The translations under genes and the position numbers were made by a program. This document shows, piece after piece, positions 1-12,012 of a DNA stretch of 64,000 nucleotides. Location of the stretch: the NCBI RefSeq assembly GCF_005280195.1, contig NZ_SZPR01000031.1, forward strand, positions 32,964-96,963, in the 5' to 3' direction. The notes under the pieces are model-generated. The model did not search any database. It was not told where the DNA came from and saw nothing but the letters and a program-made list of their open reading frames with translations. Every line of letters begins with the position of its first letter. Position 1 is the stretch's first letter. The stretch is from Streptomyces galbus. GTDB lineage: Bacteria; Actinomycetota; Actinomycetes; Streptomycetales; Streptomycetaceae.

Positions 1-855
1 GCGCACGTACGCCAGGAAGTCGACGGCGACGTGCAGGCCGTACAGGTCGAGGCCGACGCGGTCGATGGCGTACGCCTCCACCGTGCGCTCGGTGCCGTCG
101 AACTGCGGGTTGGTGCCGACGGAGATCGCGGCCGGCATCGCCTCGTCGCCCACGTGCAGCCAGCCGGCGTAGACGCCGTCGGCGGGGATCGCGGTGTGCG
201 GCAGGGTCTCCACGTTGGCGGTGGGGAAGCCCAGTTCGCGTCCGCGCTGGGCGCCGCGGACGACCACGCCCTCCACCCGGTGCGGGCGGCCGAGGATCTC
301 GGCGGCGCCGGTCACGTCGCCCTCGCCAACCAGGCGCCGGGTGAGCGTGGAGGAGAAGGGCTCGCCGCCGCCGGCCTCGCCCGACACGTACAGGTCGACG
401 ACCTCGACCTCGAAGTCGTAGACCGTGCCCTGTTCGGCGAGGAACTCCACGTTGCCCGCGGCCCGGTGGCCGAAGCGGAAGTTGGGGCCCTCGACGACGG
501 CCTTGGCGTGCAGCTTGTCCACCAGCACCTTGACCACGAAGTCGGCCGGGGACAGCTTCGAGAACTCGGTGGTGAACGGCAGGATCAGCACCGCGTCCAC
601 CCCCAGCTCGCCCATCAGCTCGGCGCGGCGGTGGTGCGGGGCGAGCAGCGGCGGGTGGCTGCCGGGTCGGACGACCTCGCTCGGGTGCGGGTCGAACGTC
701 ACCACGACGGAGGGGACGCCCAGCTCGCGGGCGCGGTCCACGGCGTGCTTGATGATGAGCTGGTGGCCGCGGTGGACCCCGTCGTACGAGCCGATGGTGA
801 CGACGCTGCGCCCCCAGTCCTGGGGGATGTCCTCCAAGCCACGCCAGCGCTGCAC
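1..855 (-). CDS. ribF: Bifunctional riboflavin kinase/FAD synthetase (3' end cut by window)
   Basis: Converts riboflavin to FMN and then FAD. The visible 285 codons begin at a GTG. The N-terminal nucleotidyltransferase signature SYDGVHRGHQ lies near residue 23. The C-terminal flavokinase part has GFPTAN, IPADGVYAG and a VGTNPQF-type segment. Only the last few dozen residues are missing beyond position 1. It is separated by about 130 bp from the upstream gene and has its own promoter-like sequence. The family assignment is secure from the motifs; only the C-terminus is unseen. Confidence 0.95.
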   Translation of the reverse strand, partial: MQRWRGLEDIPQDWGRSVVTIGSYDGVHRGHQLIIKHAVDRARELGVPSVVVTFDPHPSEVVRPGSHPPLLAPHHRRAELMGELGVDAVLILPFTTEFSKLSPADFVVKVLVDKLHAKAVVEGPNFRFGHRAAGNVEFLAEQGTVYDFEVEVVDLYVSGEAGGGEPFSSTLTRRLVGEGDVTGAAEILGRPHRVEGVVVRGAQRGRELGFPTANVETLPHTAIPADGVYAGWLHVGDEAMPAAISVGTNPQFDGTERTVEAYAIDRVGLDLYGLHVAVDFLAYVR

Positions 856-882
856 TGTGACCGCTCCTCGAACCCGTGTCCG

Positions 883-912
883 TATCTACCGTTGACCGAT
901 TGCGCAGGTCTA
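883..912 (-). promoter_or_regulatory. Candidate promoter of ribF
   Basis: On the minus strand TAGACC, an 18-nt spacer and TAGATA resemble a housekeeping-sigma promoter, about 28 nt upstream of the GTG start of ribF. The call rests on pattern only. Confidence 0.4.
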
Positions 913-988
913 AGGGTGCCATGCCGGGTGCCCGCTGCCCGCATCGGCATGGAGGTGTGACCGGGCGCACGTGCCCGCCCGGGGCCCG

Positions 989-3900
989 TCAGGCGGGGAC
1001 CCGTACCCCCGCCAGGTTCTCGAGCGTCCGTCGGGTGCCGGGACCGATCACCACCGCCCACTCCTGTGGTTCCTCGGCCAGCCAGGCCGCCATCCGTGCC
1101 GCGAAGCCCGGGACGTGGCGGCCCAGGTCGACCACGCCCCGGTCGAAGCGGGCCGCGCCCTCGGGCGTGCGGACCAGGAGCAGCCCGACCCGGCGGACGA
1201 GGTCGCGCACGTGCGGCCCCTCCTGCGGGGCGGCGGCGTGCAGGACGGCGGTGAGGACGGACGGCTCGCTCTCGTGGGTGAGCAGGAAGGCGCGCAGCTC
1301 GGTGCGCAGCGGGCGCGAGCGGGGGGCGCCCGGCGCGGTGAGCACGGCGGCCAGCGTCGCCCGGACGCGTTCCGGACCGCCGTCCAGCAGCCCGGTGACC
1401 AGCGGGCGGAGGACGGGCCGGACGTCCGGCACCTCGTCCGGCCGGTCCAGTCGCCGGTCGACGTACGCGGCGACCTCGCCGGCCGCCTCCGGACGCTCCT
1501 CCAGCGCGTCCCGCACCACCTGGACGATCCGCCGGACCAGGGCGGGGGCGGCGGCGGTGGCGGCGGCCTCGACCAGGTCACCCAGCAGCCGGCCGGGGTC
1601 GGCGTCGCGGTGGCGCAGCCGCACCCGGACGGTGTCGAGCACCGGCTCGGGGTGGGTCTCCAGGGCGGCGAGCAGCGCGCCCGGCGGCAGGTGCGGATCG
1701 CCCGCGAGGAAGTGCTCGACGGCCTGCGGGAGGTGGCGGGCGCGGGTGCGCGGGTCCCGGACGAGGAGGCCGAGCGCGCCGCCGTGCAGGGCGGCGTCGG
1801 CGGGGCGGGACAGCAGGGCGAGGGCGGCGTAGCGCAGCAGGTCGCGGTCGGCGTCGGTGGTGGCGTGCGGTGCGGCGCGCAGCCCGTACGTCACCGCGGC
1901 CACCCGGCGGGCGGGCCGCTCGTCGTGGGCCCACCGGTCGACGGCCCGGCACAGCGCCGACGGCTCCTCCTCGGCCAGCGCCGCGAGGAGTTCGTCGGCC
2001 CGCCGGTGCGCGCAGTCGACCAGGACCTCGGCCAGGTCGTCCAGGGCGCGGTGCCGGTGGGTGTGCAGCAGGGCCTGCGCGGCCGTCGCCACGGTGGCGT
2101 GCGGGGTGGCGGGCAGCGGGCGCTCGTCGTCGAACCAGCGGGTGAGCTGCGCCGCCACGAGGGTGGGCGCGGTGGCGAGGAGTCCGGCCGCGGCGTCCAG
2201 GTAGCGGGGCGCGTCGGTGTCCTGGGGTGCGGGGTCGGCGAGGACGAGCCGGCGCAGGAGGTCCAGGCGGGTCTCCAGCGGGAGTGGCAGCCCCGCCCAG
2301 AACGCGGGCCCGAACGTGCCCGGCCACCCGGCCGGTCGCGCGCCGCCGGGGCCGGGCCGGTCCCCCGGGCCCGCCGGACCGGCGAGGTCCGCAGGGTCCG
2401 TGGCGTCCGCCGGGTCCGTGGCGTCCGCCGGGTCCGTGACGGTCCTCACGTCCACGACGGCGCTCACGGAGCCGCGGGCCGCCGCCGTCCGGTCCGCCAG
2501 GAGGCGCAGGACGTCGGTGTACGGCGTCGCGTCCGGGACGCGGCGCAGGGTGTGGGCGAGCAGGCGGGGTGCCCACCAGCCGCCGGGGTCGGCGTCCGTC
2601 GCGTGGACCAGGTCGCGCAGCCGCTCGGCGAGGGGGCCGGGGCCGTGCCGGCGGGCGAGGTACAGCAGCGCCTCGACCACCGGGCCGATGCGGTGGTGCG
2701 GGACGGGCACCGGGCCGGGGCCGCCGTCCTCCCGGTCGCGGGGGCGGTGGACCAGGGCGTGCAGGGCGCCGTCGAGGTCGAGGTGCATGCCCTGGATCCA
2801 GTCGGCGAGGTCCTGGTGGGCGAAGCGGTAGCCGCTGCCGGCCGGCACGAGCAGGCCCTCGGTGAGGACGGCGGACGCCCAGCCGGTGCCGCCGCCCAGG
2901 CGGGCGGGGGCGGGGCCCCAGGGGAACACCGCCTCGAAGGTCTCCCGGTCCAGTGCGCCCTGGCCGGTGCCGAGGCTGCGCCGGGCGGCCTCGTGGACCT
3001 GGCCGGCCACCTGGGCGGCGAGGCGGCGCACGGCCGTGCCGCGCAGGCCGTTCTCCGCGGCGAGGCGCACGGCGACGCGCAGGCACATCAGGTCCAGGTG
3101 GGCCGCGAACACGTCGTCGCGGTCGAGGGGGCCGGGCGGGCGGGCGCCGCCGGGCAGGGCGGACAGGACGTCGGACAGGAGCCGCAGGGTGAGGGGGTGG
3201 CGGGCGTCGGCGCCGCTGAGGGCGCCGTCGGGGATGCCGTGGCGGGCGTGGGCCCGGGCGGCCTCCTCGGGGGTGAGGTCGGGCAGCGGCACGTGCGGGG
3301 CGGGGTGCCGTGCGGTGCCGTGCAGCATGGCCGGCGGGAACCCGATCCCCGCTTCCTCCCAGTACTCGGGCCCGCACGCCAGGACCAGCCGTGCCCCCGC
3401 CCCTTCCAGCCAGCGCGCGGTGGCGCGGGTCCAGGCCGTCAGGCGGTGGGCCAGGGCCGGGGGCATCTCCTCGGGGCCGTCGAGGAGCAGCAGGAGCGGG
3501 CGGTCGCAGGCCGTGGCGAGACGGGCGAGGCGGTCCGGGTCGAGGTCGCCGAGGTTCGCCGGGGTCACCCCGTGCGACGCGGCCACGATCCGGGCCGCGC
3601 GGGCCAGGGCGCGGCGGGCGGCGTCGGCGAGCGAGGTGTCCCCGGGCTCCAGGTCGGCGCCGCGCAGCCACAGCGTGGGGGCGGGTTCCGCACCCCGGGC
3701 GCGCCGGGCGGCGAGGGCCGCGAGTTCCGTCGTACGGCCGCTGCCGGGCCGGCCGACGAGGGCGAGGACCGGGGTGTCGCCGGCCAGGAAGGCGGCCGCC
3801 TCGCCCCGGACGGCGGGGCGCTCGACGGGGTCGGGGGCTCCGTCCGGGTGGCCGGGGAGCGTGCCGGGCGGGCCGTCGGAGCCGAGGGCGGTGGCGGTGA

Positions 3901-4552
3901 GCTCCAGGACACCCGCGAGGCCGAGGTCGGCGCCGTAGGCCGGGACCGTCGCGGCGTTGCGGGCGAGCAGGTCGGCGAGCGGGCCGGTCGCGGGGCGCAG
4001 CGGGACGGCGAAGCCGGTCTCGCTGTGGCCGGACCGCAGGGCGGTGCCGACGACGCCGACGACCGCGCCCGTCCGCGCGTCGAGGACGGGGCCGCCGGCC
4101 GCTCCCCCGCCGAGGCGCAGCGCGTCCCGGCCGGCCGTGCCGATCGCCAGTTCCAGCGCGTCCTCGACGACGTGGACGCGGTCGGTGGCGGTGTACGTCA
4201 CGGAGGTCGACGCAAGGACGCGCGCCTCGCGCCAGCACCCGGCGAGGAGCCGTACGTAGGTGCCGGCGTCGACCCGGTCCCGGGCGGTGACCGGCAGCGG
4301 GCGCGCGTCCAGGCCGTCGGCGCGGACCAGGGCGAGGTCCAGCTCGGGGAGCGGGGTGACCGCGTCCGCGGTGACCTCCACGCTGCGGTCGTCGGCGGTG
4401 AGCAGGACCAGCCGGGGCAGTCCGTCGACCGCTTCGTGGCTGGTGACGACGGTGCCGTGGTGGTCGGCGACGAAGCCGGCGCCGCGCGGGCGGCCGGCCA
4501 GGTCCCGGACGCGCACCAGGGCGGCGTCCGGGGGTGGGACGGCTGCCGTCAT
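989..4552 (-). CDS. Trypsin-like domain fused to P-loop NTPase and helical repeats, both active sites degenerate
   Basis: A 1187-residue protein. Residues about 10-200 have a trypsin/HtrA-like fold pattern with His39 (TSHEAV) and Asp72 (LDLALV), but the expected nucleophile motif GxSGGP reads GAAGGP, so Ala152 replaces Ser. A P-loop follows at about 262-275 (GRPGSGRTT), where the Walker A Lys is Arg273, and a Walker B strand LLLLLDGPEE lies at about 353-362. The remaining ~700 residues are Ala/Leu/Arg-rich helical repeats, resembling the sensor part of STAND/NACHT proteins. The ATG at 4552 is chosen because GGGAGG precedes it by about 8 nt. It lies between the infB-truB operon and ribF. Function is unknown; a regulatory or defence-type sensor is possible, but proteolysis is unlikely. 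Confidence 0.82.
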   Translation of the reverse strand: MTAAVPPPDAALVRVRDLAGRPRGAGFVADHHGTVVTSHEAVDGLPRLVLLTADDRSVEVTADAVTPLPELDLALVRADGLDARPLPVTARDRVDAGTYVRLLAGCWREARVLASTSVTYTATDRVHVVEDALELAIGTAGRDALRLGGGAAGGPVLDARTGAVVGVVGTALRSGHSETGFAVPLRPATGPLADLLARNAATVPAYGADLGLAGVLELTATALGSDGPPGTLPGHPDGAPDPVERPAVRGEAAAFLAGDTPVLALVGRPGSGRTTELAALAARRARGAEPAPTLWLRGADLEPGDTSLADAARRALARAARIVAASHGVTPANLGDLDPDRLARLATACDRPLLLLLDGPEEMPPALAHRLTAWTRATARWLEGAGARLVLACGPEYWEEAGIGFPPAMLHGTARHPAPHVPLPDLTPEEAARAHARHGIPDGALSGADARHPLTLRLLSDVLSALPGGARPPGPLDRDDVFAAHLDLMCLRVAVRLAAENGLRGTAVRRLAAQVAGQVHEAARRSLGTGQGALDRETFEAVFPWGPAPARLGGGTGWASAVLTEGLLVPAGSGYRFAHQDLADWIQGMHLDLDGALHALVHRPRDREDGGPGPVPVPHHRIGPVVEALLYLARRHGPGPLAERLRDLVHATDADPGGWWAPRLLAHTLRRVPDATPYTDVLRLLADRTAAARGSVSAVVDVRTVTDPADATDPADATDPADLAGPAGPGDRPGPGGARPAGWPGTFGPAFWAGLPLPLETRLDLLRRLVLADPAPQDTDAPRYLDAAAGLLATAPTLVAAQLTRWFDDERPLPATPHATVATAAQALLHTHRHRALDDLAEVLVDCAHRRADELLAALAEEEPSALCRAVDRWAHDERPARRVAAVTYGLRAAPHATTDADRDLLRYAALALLSRPADAALHGGALGLLVRDPRTRARHLPQAVEHFLAGDPHLPPGALLAALETHPEPVLDTVRVRLRHRDADPGRLLGDLVEAAATAAAPALVRRIVQVVRDALEERPEAAGEVAAYVDRRLDRPDEVPDVRPVLRPLVTGLLDGGPERVRATLAAVLTAPGAPRSRPLRTELRAFLLTHESEPSVLTAVLHAAAPQEGPHVRDLVRRVGLLLVRTPEGAARFDRGVVDLGRHVPGFAARMAAWLAEEPQEWAVVIGPGTRRTLENLAGVRVPA

Positions 4553-4735
4553 CGTCGTACCTCCCGCCACGCCCGCGTACTCGTCCTCGACGGTAGGCGG
4601 GGAATGATCAGCGGGACAGGGCGGCGGGCGAACGCGCCCCCTCACGCTCCCTCGGTTCACTCCGAGCGCCCGTCCGGGCGGGTGAAGGTGCGGGGCACCG
4701 TGGATAGACCCAAGGTGTGGGGGAACCGAGGGGGA

Positions 4736-4778
4736 CCGTGGAGCGGCGGGGGCGCACCCCGTGTCCGCCGCTCCACGG
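4736..4778 (-). terminator. Hairpin downstream of truB
   Basis: A perfect 14-bp stem (CCGTGGAGCGGCGG and its complement) encloses a 15-nt loop, about 40 nt past the truB stop. There is no clear U tract, which is common for streptomycete terminators. It would separate the rimP-truB operon from the downstream protease-like gene. Confidence 0.6.
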
Positions 4779-4817
4779 GCGGAGCGGTCCCGTCCGGGCG
4801 GGCGCCCGGCGCGCGGC

Positions 4818-5723
4818 TCAGGCCAGCACGGCGAGGCTCTTGGCCTTGCCCTTCTGTTCCTCGACCAGCGCCAGGAAGCGGCCCTCGGGGTCGAAGACGG
4901 CGACCGGGCCGGCGCCCGCGTACACGTCGGGCATCTCCAGGCGGACGCCGTTGGTCAGCAGCCGGGCGCGCCGCGCGTCGACGTCCCAGCGGGTGAAGGC
5001 GGCGGCGGCCGCCTCGGCGACCGGCATCACCGTGAGCTCCTCCTGGAGCTGGTCCAGCGTCCGGGCGGCGTCCAGCTTGTAGGGGCCGACGCGGGTGCGG
5101 CGCAGGGCCGTCAGGTGGCCGCCGGTCCCCAGGCCGGCGCCCAGGTCGCGGGCCAGGGCCCGGATGTAGGTGCCGGAGGAGCAGACGACGGAGACGACCA
5201 GGTCCAGGACGGGGGTGCCGTCCTCGGCGACGGCGTCGCGGACGTCGTGCACCGTGAAGGAGGAGACGGTCACCGGCCGGGCGGGGATCTCGAAGTCCTC
5301 GCCCTCACGGGCCCGCTTGTACGACCGGACGCCGTCGATCTTGATGGCGCTGACCTTCGACGGGACCTGCATGATGTCGCCGCTGAGTCTGGCGATCCCC
5401 GCGTCGATGGCGTCCCGGGTGACCCGGGAGGCGTCGGCACGGGCGGTGATCTCGCCCTCGGCGTCGTCCGTCAGGGTCGTCTGGCCGAGACGGACGGTGC
5501 CCAGGTACTCCTTCTCGGTGAGGGCGAGGTGCCCGAGGAGCTTGGTGGCCCGCTCCACGCCGAGGACGAGGACACCCGTCGCCATCGGGTCGAGGGTGCC
5601 GGCGTGGCCGACGCGGCGGGTGCGGGCGATGCCGCGCATCTTGGCCACGACGTCGTGCGAAGTGAAGCCCGACGGCTTGTCGACGATGACGAGGCCGTCG
5701 GGCGCGGTGGTCCTGCGGTTCAT
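4818..5723 (-). CDS. truB: tRNA pseudouridine-55 synthase
   Basis: Isomerises U55 in the T-arm of tRNA to pseudouridine. The 301-residue length is typical. The N-terminus LVIVDKPSGFTSHDVV and the catalytic motif HAGTLDPMATG with Asp45 are intact, and a C-terminal PUA-like segment follows. The start overlaps the rbfA stop by 4 nt (ATGA), indicating translational coupling. It is the last gene of the nusA-infB operon and is followed by a strong hairpin. Confidence 0.97.
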   Translation of the reverse strand: MNRRTTAPDGLVIVDKPSGFTSHDVVAKMRGIARTRRVGHAGTLDPMATGVLVLGVERATKLLGHLALTEKEYLGTVRLGQTTLTDDAEGEITARADASRVTRDAIDAGIARLSGDIMQVPSKVSAIKIDGVRSYKRAREGEDFEIPARPVTVSSFTVHDVRDAVAEDGTPVLDLVVSVVCSSGTYIRALARDLGAGLGTGGHLTALRRTRVGPYKLDAARTLDQLQEELTVMPVAEAAAAAFTRWDVDARRARLLTNGVRLEMPDVYAGAGPVAVFDPEGRFLALVEEQKGKAKSLAVLA

Positions 5724-6169
5724 TCGGCGGTGTCGTCCGTCTCGTCGTCACCGGGCTTGCGGTAGGGGTCGGCCTCGCCGGCGTACCGGGCGCCCGCGGA
5801 CGCCTCGCGCACCTTCTCGTCGGACTGGCGCGCCCGGTCGAGGAGGTCCTCGATGGTACGGGCGTTGTCCGGCAGGGCGTCGGCGACGAAGGTGAGCGTC
5901 GGCGTGAACTTCACGCCGGCGGCGCGGCCGACCTCGGAGCGCAGGATGCCCTTGGCGCTCTCCAGGCCCGCGGCAGCGGCCGCCCGCTCCTCCTCGCCCC
6001 CGTACACCGTGTAGAAGACGGTCGCCTCCCTGAGGTCACCCGTGACCCGGGTGTCCGTGATGGTGACGTGCGAGCCGAGGCGGGGATCCTTGATCCCGCG
6101 CACCAGCTTCTGGGCCACCACCTCTCGGATGAGGTCCGCCAGCCTCTTAGCCCGCGCGTTGTCGGCCAC
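5720..6169 (-). CDS. rbfA: 30S ribosome-binding factor A
   Basis: A 149-residue RbfA that assists late 30S maturation and 16S 5'-end processing. It carries the family N-terminus ADNARAKRLADLIREVVAQ and the KH-like core GIKDPRLGSHVTITDTRVTGDL. The C-terminal tail beyond residue ~120 is acidic and low in complexity, as in other actinobacteria. The GTG start is preceded by GGGAG. It overlaps truB by 4 nt and follows the DUF503 gene by 37 nt. Confidence 0.96.
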   Translation of the reverse strand: MADNARAKRLADLIREVVAQKLVRGIKDPRLGSHVTITDTRVTGDLREATVFYTVYGGEEERAAAAAGLESAKGILRSEVGRAAGVKFTPTLTFVADALPDNARTIEDLLDRARQSDEKVREASAGARYAGEADPYRKPGDDETDDTAE

Positions 6170-6206
6170 TGGTCGTCTCCCGTTCTTTCTTTTCCGTGTT
6201 GCACAG

Positions 6207-6500
6207 TCAGTCGTCGTCGCCGTGGAACCTGCGTCTCACCGACAGCAGCTCCACCTCGGGGCGCCCGGCGACCAGCCGTTCGCACCGGTCCAGTACGTCG
6301 GTCACGTGCTCCGCGTCGCCGGCCACCACCGCCAGGCCGATGCCGGCCCTGCGATGGAGGTCCAGGTGGTCCACCTCGGCGGCGCTCACCGCGTACTTGC
6401 GCTGGAGCTCGGCGACGATCGGGCGGACGACGGAGCGCTTCTCCTTCAGCGACCGTACGTCGCCGAGCAGGAGGTCGAAGGACAGGGTCCCCACATACAT
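6207..6500 (-). CDS. DUF503 (YlxP-like) protein
   Basis: A 97-residue small alpha/beta protein with the DUF503 pattern MYVGTLSFDLLLGDVRSLKEKRSVVRP at its start. The ATG at 6500 fits the conserved N-terminus; an upstream ATG at 6575 would add 25 unconserved residues. The family often sits between infB and rbfA, as here, and its B. subtilis relative YlxP has been tied to ribosome biogenesis, but the molecular role is not settled. Same strand and operon as its neighbours. Confidence 0.88.
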   Translation of the reverse strand: MYVGTLSFDLLLGDVRSLKEKRSVVRPIVAELQRKYAVSAAEVDHLDLHRRAGIGLAVVAGDAEHVTDVLDRCERLVAGRPEVELLSVRRRFHGDDD

Positions 6501-6653
6501 GTGTGTCCGGATGACCCGCCGGTACGGGATGGAGGGGCCCGCCGAACGATCGGCAGGAACACCAGCACCGTACAACGAACGGCCGGGGCCGATCGACGGG
6601 AATTACTTCCCGCCGACCGGCCCCGGACCGGACCGTCCCGGAAGCCCGGGCGC

Positions 6654-9734
<3,081 letters not shown>

Positions 9735-9784
9735 TTCGCTCCTTTGAGGTCCGGGTTGCGTCCGGACCGTCGCTAGTTCATGGG

Positions 9785-9817
9785 CGTACTCATCGCGTAC
9801 TCATCGAGTGCTCATCG
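9785..9817. repeat. Three 11-bp tandem repeats in the ylxR-infB intergenic region
   Basis: Two exact copies of CGTACTCATCG (9785-9795, 9796-9806) are followed by AGTGCTCATCG (9807-9817) with no spacing. They lie about 50 nt upstream of the infB start and read CGATGAGTACG in the direction of infB transcription. Confidence 0.85.
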
Positions 9818-9880
9818 CAATCTCGACCTGCTTTCGACTCGCGAGGTACCTGGGCCGCGCGGGGTTCCGCACGACACTCC

Positions 9881-10177
9881 TTACGGTGTTGCCTGCTCGG
9901 CAACGGTCGTCTGCTCGACGTATCGACGCAACGCCTTTGTGTCGAGCGCTCCCGGGACGCGCAGTGCCCGCGGGAACGCCCGGCGGCGTACCGCCTGGTC
10001 GAGACAGACCAGGGCGGGGTGCACATAGGCACCCCGGCCGGGCAGCGTACCGCGAGGATCGGGGACGCACGCGTCCTCGACCGCCACGATGCGCAGCAGA
10101 TCAGTTTTGGCCGCTCGCTCCCGGCACCCCACACAGGTGCGTTCCGGGCATGCTCGGGCGGGCGTCCGGCCAGACAC
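9881..10177 (-). CDS. ylxR: YlxR family RNA-binding protein (DUF448)
   Basis: A 98-residue protein with the YlxR signature RTCVGCRERAAKTDLLRIV followed by RGAYVHP, a small fold that binds RNA or DNA. In bacilli and clostridia YlxR has been linked to transcription regulation and, by a later report, to RNase P. The gene starts at a GTG with GGGGAGG about 11 nt upstream. It lies between nusA (90 nt upstream) and infB, its conserved place. Confidence 0.93.
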   Translation of the reverse strand: MSGRTPARACPERTCVGCRERAAKTDLLRIVAVEDACVPDPRGTLPGRGAYVHPALVCLDQAVRRRAFPRALRVPGALDTKALRRYVEQTTVAEQATP

Positions 10178-10267
10178 TGTTAAGTCTACCTCCCCGTACC
10201 GACCTCACCCCTTCGGGGCAAAGATCGAACGGCTGTTGTCGTATTCTCAGCGGCTCGCGGCTTGGAT

Positions 10268-11266
10268 CTATTCCTCGCCCGCGCCGCCGGCCGGCTCGGT
10301 GTCGGGCCGGATGTCGATGCGCCAGCCGGTGAGGCGGGCGGCGAGGCGGGCGTTCTGGCCCTCCTTGCCGATGGCCAGCGAGAGCTGGTAGTCCGGCACG
10401 GTGACCCGGGCGGAGCGGGAGGCCAGGTCGACGACCTCCACCTTGGACACCCGGGCGGGCGACAGGGCGTTGGCCACCATCTCGGCCGGGTCGTCCGACC
10501 AGTCCACGATGTCGATCTTCTCGCCGTTCAGCTCGCCCATCACGTTGCGCACCCGGCCGCCCATGGGGCCGATGCAGGCGCCCTTGGCGTTCAGGCCCGA
10601 ACGGGTGGACCTGACGGCGATCTTGGTGCGGTGACCGGCCTCACGGGCGATCGCGGCGATCTCCACGGAGCCGTCGGCGATCTCCGGCACCTCCAGGGCG
10701 AACAGCTTCTTCACCAGGTTGGGGTGGGTGCGCGACAGGGTGACCGACGGACCGCGCACGCCCTTCGCCACCCGGACGACGTACGACCGCAGCCGCAGGC
10801 CGTGCGCGTACGTCTCGCCCGGGACCTGCTCCTGCACCGGCAGGATGGCCTCCAGCTTGCCGATGTCCACGAGCACGTTCTTCGGGTCGCGGCCCTGCTG
10901 GACCACACCGGTGACGATGTCGCCCTCGCGGCCGGCGTACTCACCGAGCGTCGCGTCGTCCTCGGCGTCGCGCAGCCGCTGCAGGATGACCTGCTTGGCG
11001 GTGGTGGCGGCGATCCGGCCGAAGCCGGACGGGGTGTCGTCGAACTCGCGGGGCTCCTGGCCCTCCTCGAGGTCCTCGGGGTCCTCCTTCGCCCACACGG
11101 TCACGTGGCCGGTCTCCCGGTTGAGCTCCACCCGCGCGTGCCGGCGGCTTCCCTCGGTCCGGTGGTAGGCGATGAGGAGGGCCGACTCGATCGCCTCGAC
11201 CAGCAGGTCGAAGGAGATCTCCTTCTCCCGCACCAGGCCCCGCAGGGCGCTCATGTCGATGTCCAC
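10268..11266 (-). CDS. nusA: Transcription termination/antitermination factor NusA
   Basis: A 332-residue NusA with an N-terminal RNA polymerase-binding domain (about 1-110), an S1 domain (GDIVTGVVQQGRDPKNVLVDIG) and two KH domains (GPMGGR near 215; GKEGQNARLAARLTGW near 295). It lacks the acidic C-terminal repeats of E. coli NusA, as usual in actinobacteria. The GTG start follows the rimP stop by only 2 nt, with AGGAGG inside the end of rimP, so translation is likely coupled. Confidence 0.97.
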   Translation of the reverse strand: MDIDMSALRGLVREKEISFDLLVEAIESALLIAYHRTEGSRRHARVELNRETGHVTVWAKEDPEDLEEGQEPREFDDTPSGFGRIAATTAKQVILQRLRDAEDDATLGEYAGREGDIVTGVVQQGRDPKNVLVDIGKLEAILPVQEQVPGETYAHGLRLRSYVVRVAKGVRGPSVTLSRTHPNLVKKLFALEVPEIADGSVEIAAIAREAGHRTKIAVRSTRSGLNAKGACIGPMGGRVRNVMGELNGEKIDIVDWSDDPAEMVANALSPARVSKVEVVDLASRSARVTVPDYQLSLAIGKEGQNARLAARLTGWRIDIRPDTEPAGGAGEE

Positions 11267-11268
11267 GG

Positions 11269-11766
11269 CTACGCCTCCTCTTCCTTCTTGTCCTTGCGGT
11301 TGAACTCGACCTGCACGCGCGCCTTGGCGATCTCCGGGAAGGCGAGCCTGCGGGCGGTGGCCCGGCGGCCCTTCACACCGGGCACCTCGACGTCCAGTCC
11401 CTCGTCGTCGACGGTCAGGATCCGGGCGACCAGGTCGCCGCCCTCGGCGAGCTGGAACTTCACGAGCCGGCCCGTGGCGCGCACGTAGTGCCGGTGCTCG
11501 GAGAGGAGGCGCTCCGCGCCCGGGGTGCCGACCTCCAGGTCGTACTCGCCGTCGCCCATCGCGTCCGTCTCGTCCAGCTTCGCCGAGAGCGCGCGGCTCA
11601 CATCGGCGATCTGGTCCATGTCGGGCCCGGCGTCCGAGTCGACGACCACCCTCAGCACCCGCTTGCGTCCGACGGAGTCCACGGCGATCTCTTCGAGGTC
11701 CAGACCCTGGGAGGTGACGAGGGGCTCCAGCAGCTCTCGCAGCCTCTCGCTCTGGGTGGTGCTCAT
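11269..11766 (-). CDS. rimP: Ribosome maturation factor RimP
   Basis: A 165-residue RimP needed for 30S assembly. It shows the family N-terminal pattern LRELLEPLVTSQGLDLEEI and the core VDSDAGPDMDQIADVSRALSAKLDE, with GEYDLEVGTPGAERLL. It is the first gene of the rimP-nusA-ylxR-infB-DUF503-rbfA-truB operon. The ATG has GAGGAG about 9 nt upstream. Confidence 0.96.
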   Translation of the reverse strand: MSTTQSERLRELLEPLVTSQGLDLEEIAVDSVGRKRVLRVVVDSDAGPDMDQIADVSRALSAKLDETDAMGDGEYDLEVGTPGAERLLSEHRHYVRATGRLVKFQLAEGGDLVARILTVDDEGLDVEVPGVKGRRATARRLAFPEIAKARVQVEFNRKDKKEEEA

Positions 11767-11793
11767 CCGGGTGACTCCTCGGCCGCGTGTGCT

Positions 11794-11822
11794 GTTGTGG
11801 GATGGGGCGCGTGTCTGGTCAA
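11794..11822 (-). promoter_or_regulatory. Candidate promoter of the rimP-truB operon
   Basis: On the minus strand TTGACC is followed by a 17-nt spacer and CACAAC, ending 28 nt before the rimP ATG. The -35 is good and the -10 weak. Confidence 0.4.
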
Positions 11823-12012
11823 AGGGTATCCGGTCGCGGGGGGTGATGCGTCCTGCCTCCGGCGGTCCGGGACCCGGGGCGGGCGGGCCCGTGGGCCGGT
11901 CGGAGGGGGGTGCCGAGCCGGTGACGTACCGCGTGGGGGTGCGCGGGTACCGTGATCACGGCGGGCTGACTTCCCGCCCGTGTGTTCGTACGAGCTCCCG
12001 AGGACGTCAGCC

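Noticed and set aside
971..4996. 1341-codon open frame on the plus strand
   Set aside because: It is the antisense shadow of the protease-like gene; composition is Gly/Arg/Val-rich with no domain pattern. High GC keeps such frames open throughout the window (also at 6042-9776 and 21526-23763).
10180..10260. Small CCCCTTCGGGG hairpin between nusA and ylxR
   Set aside because: A 4-bp stem is too weak to call a terminator inside a conserved operon.
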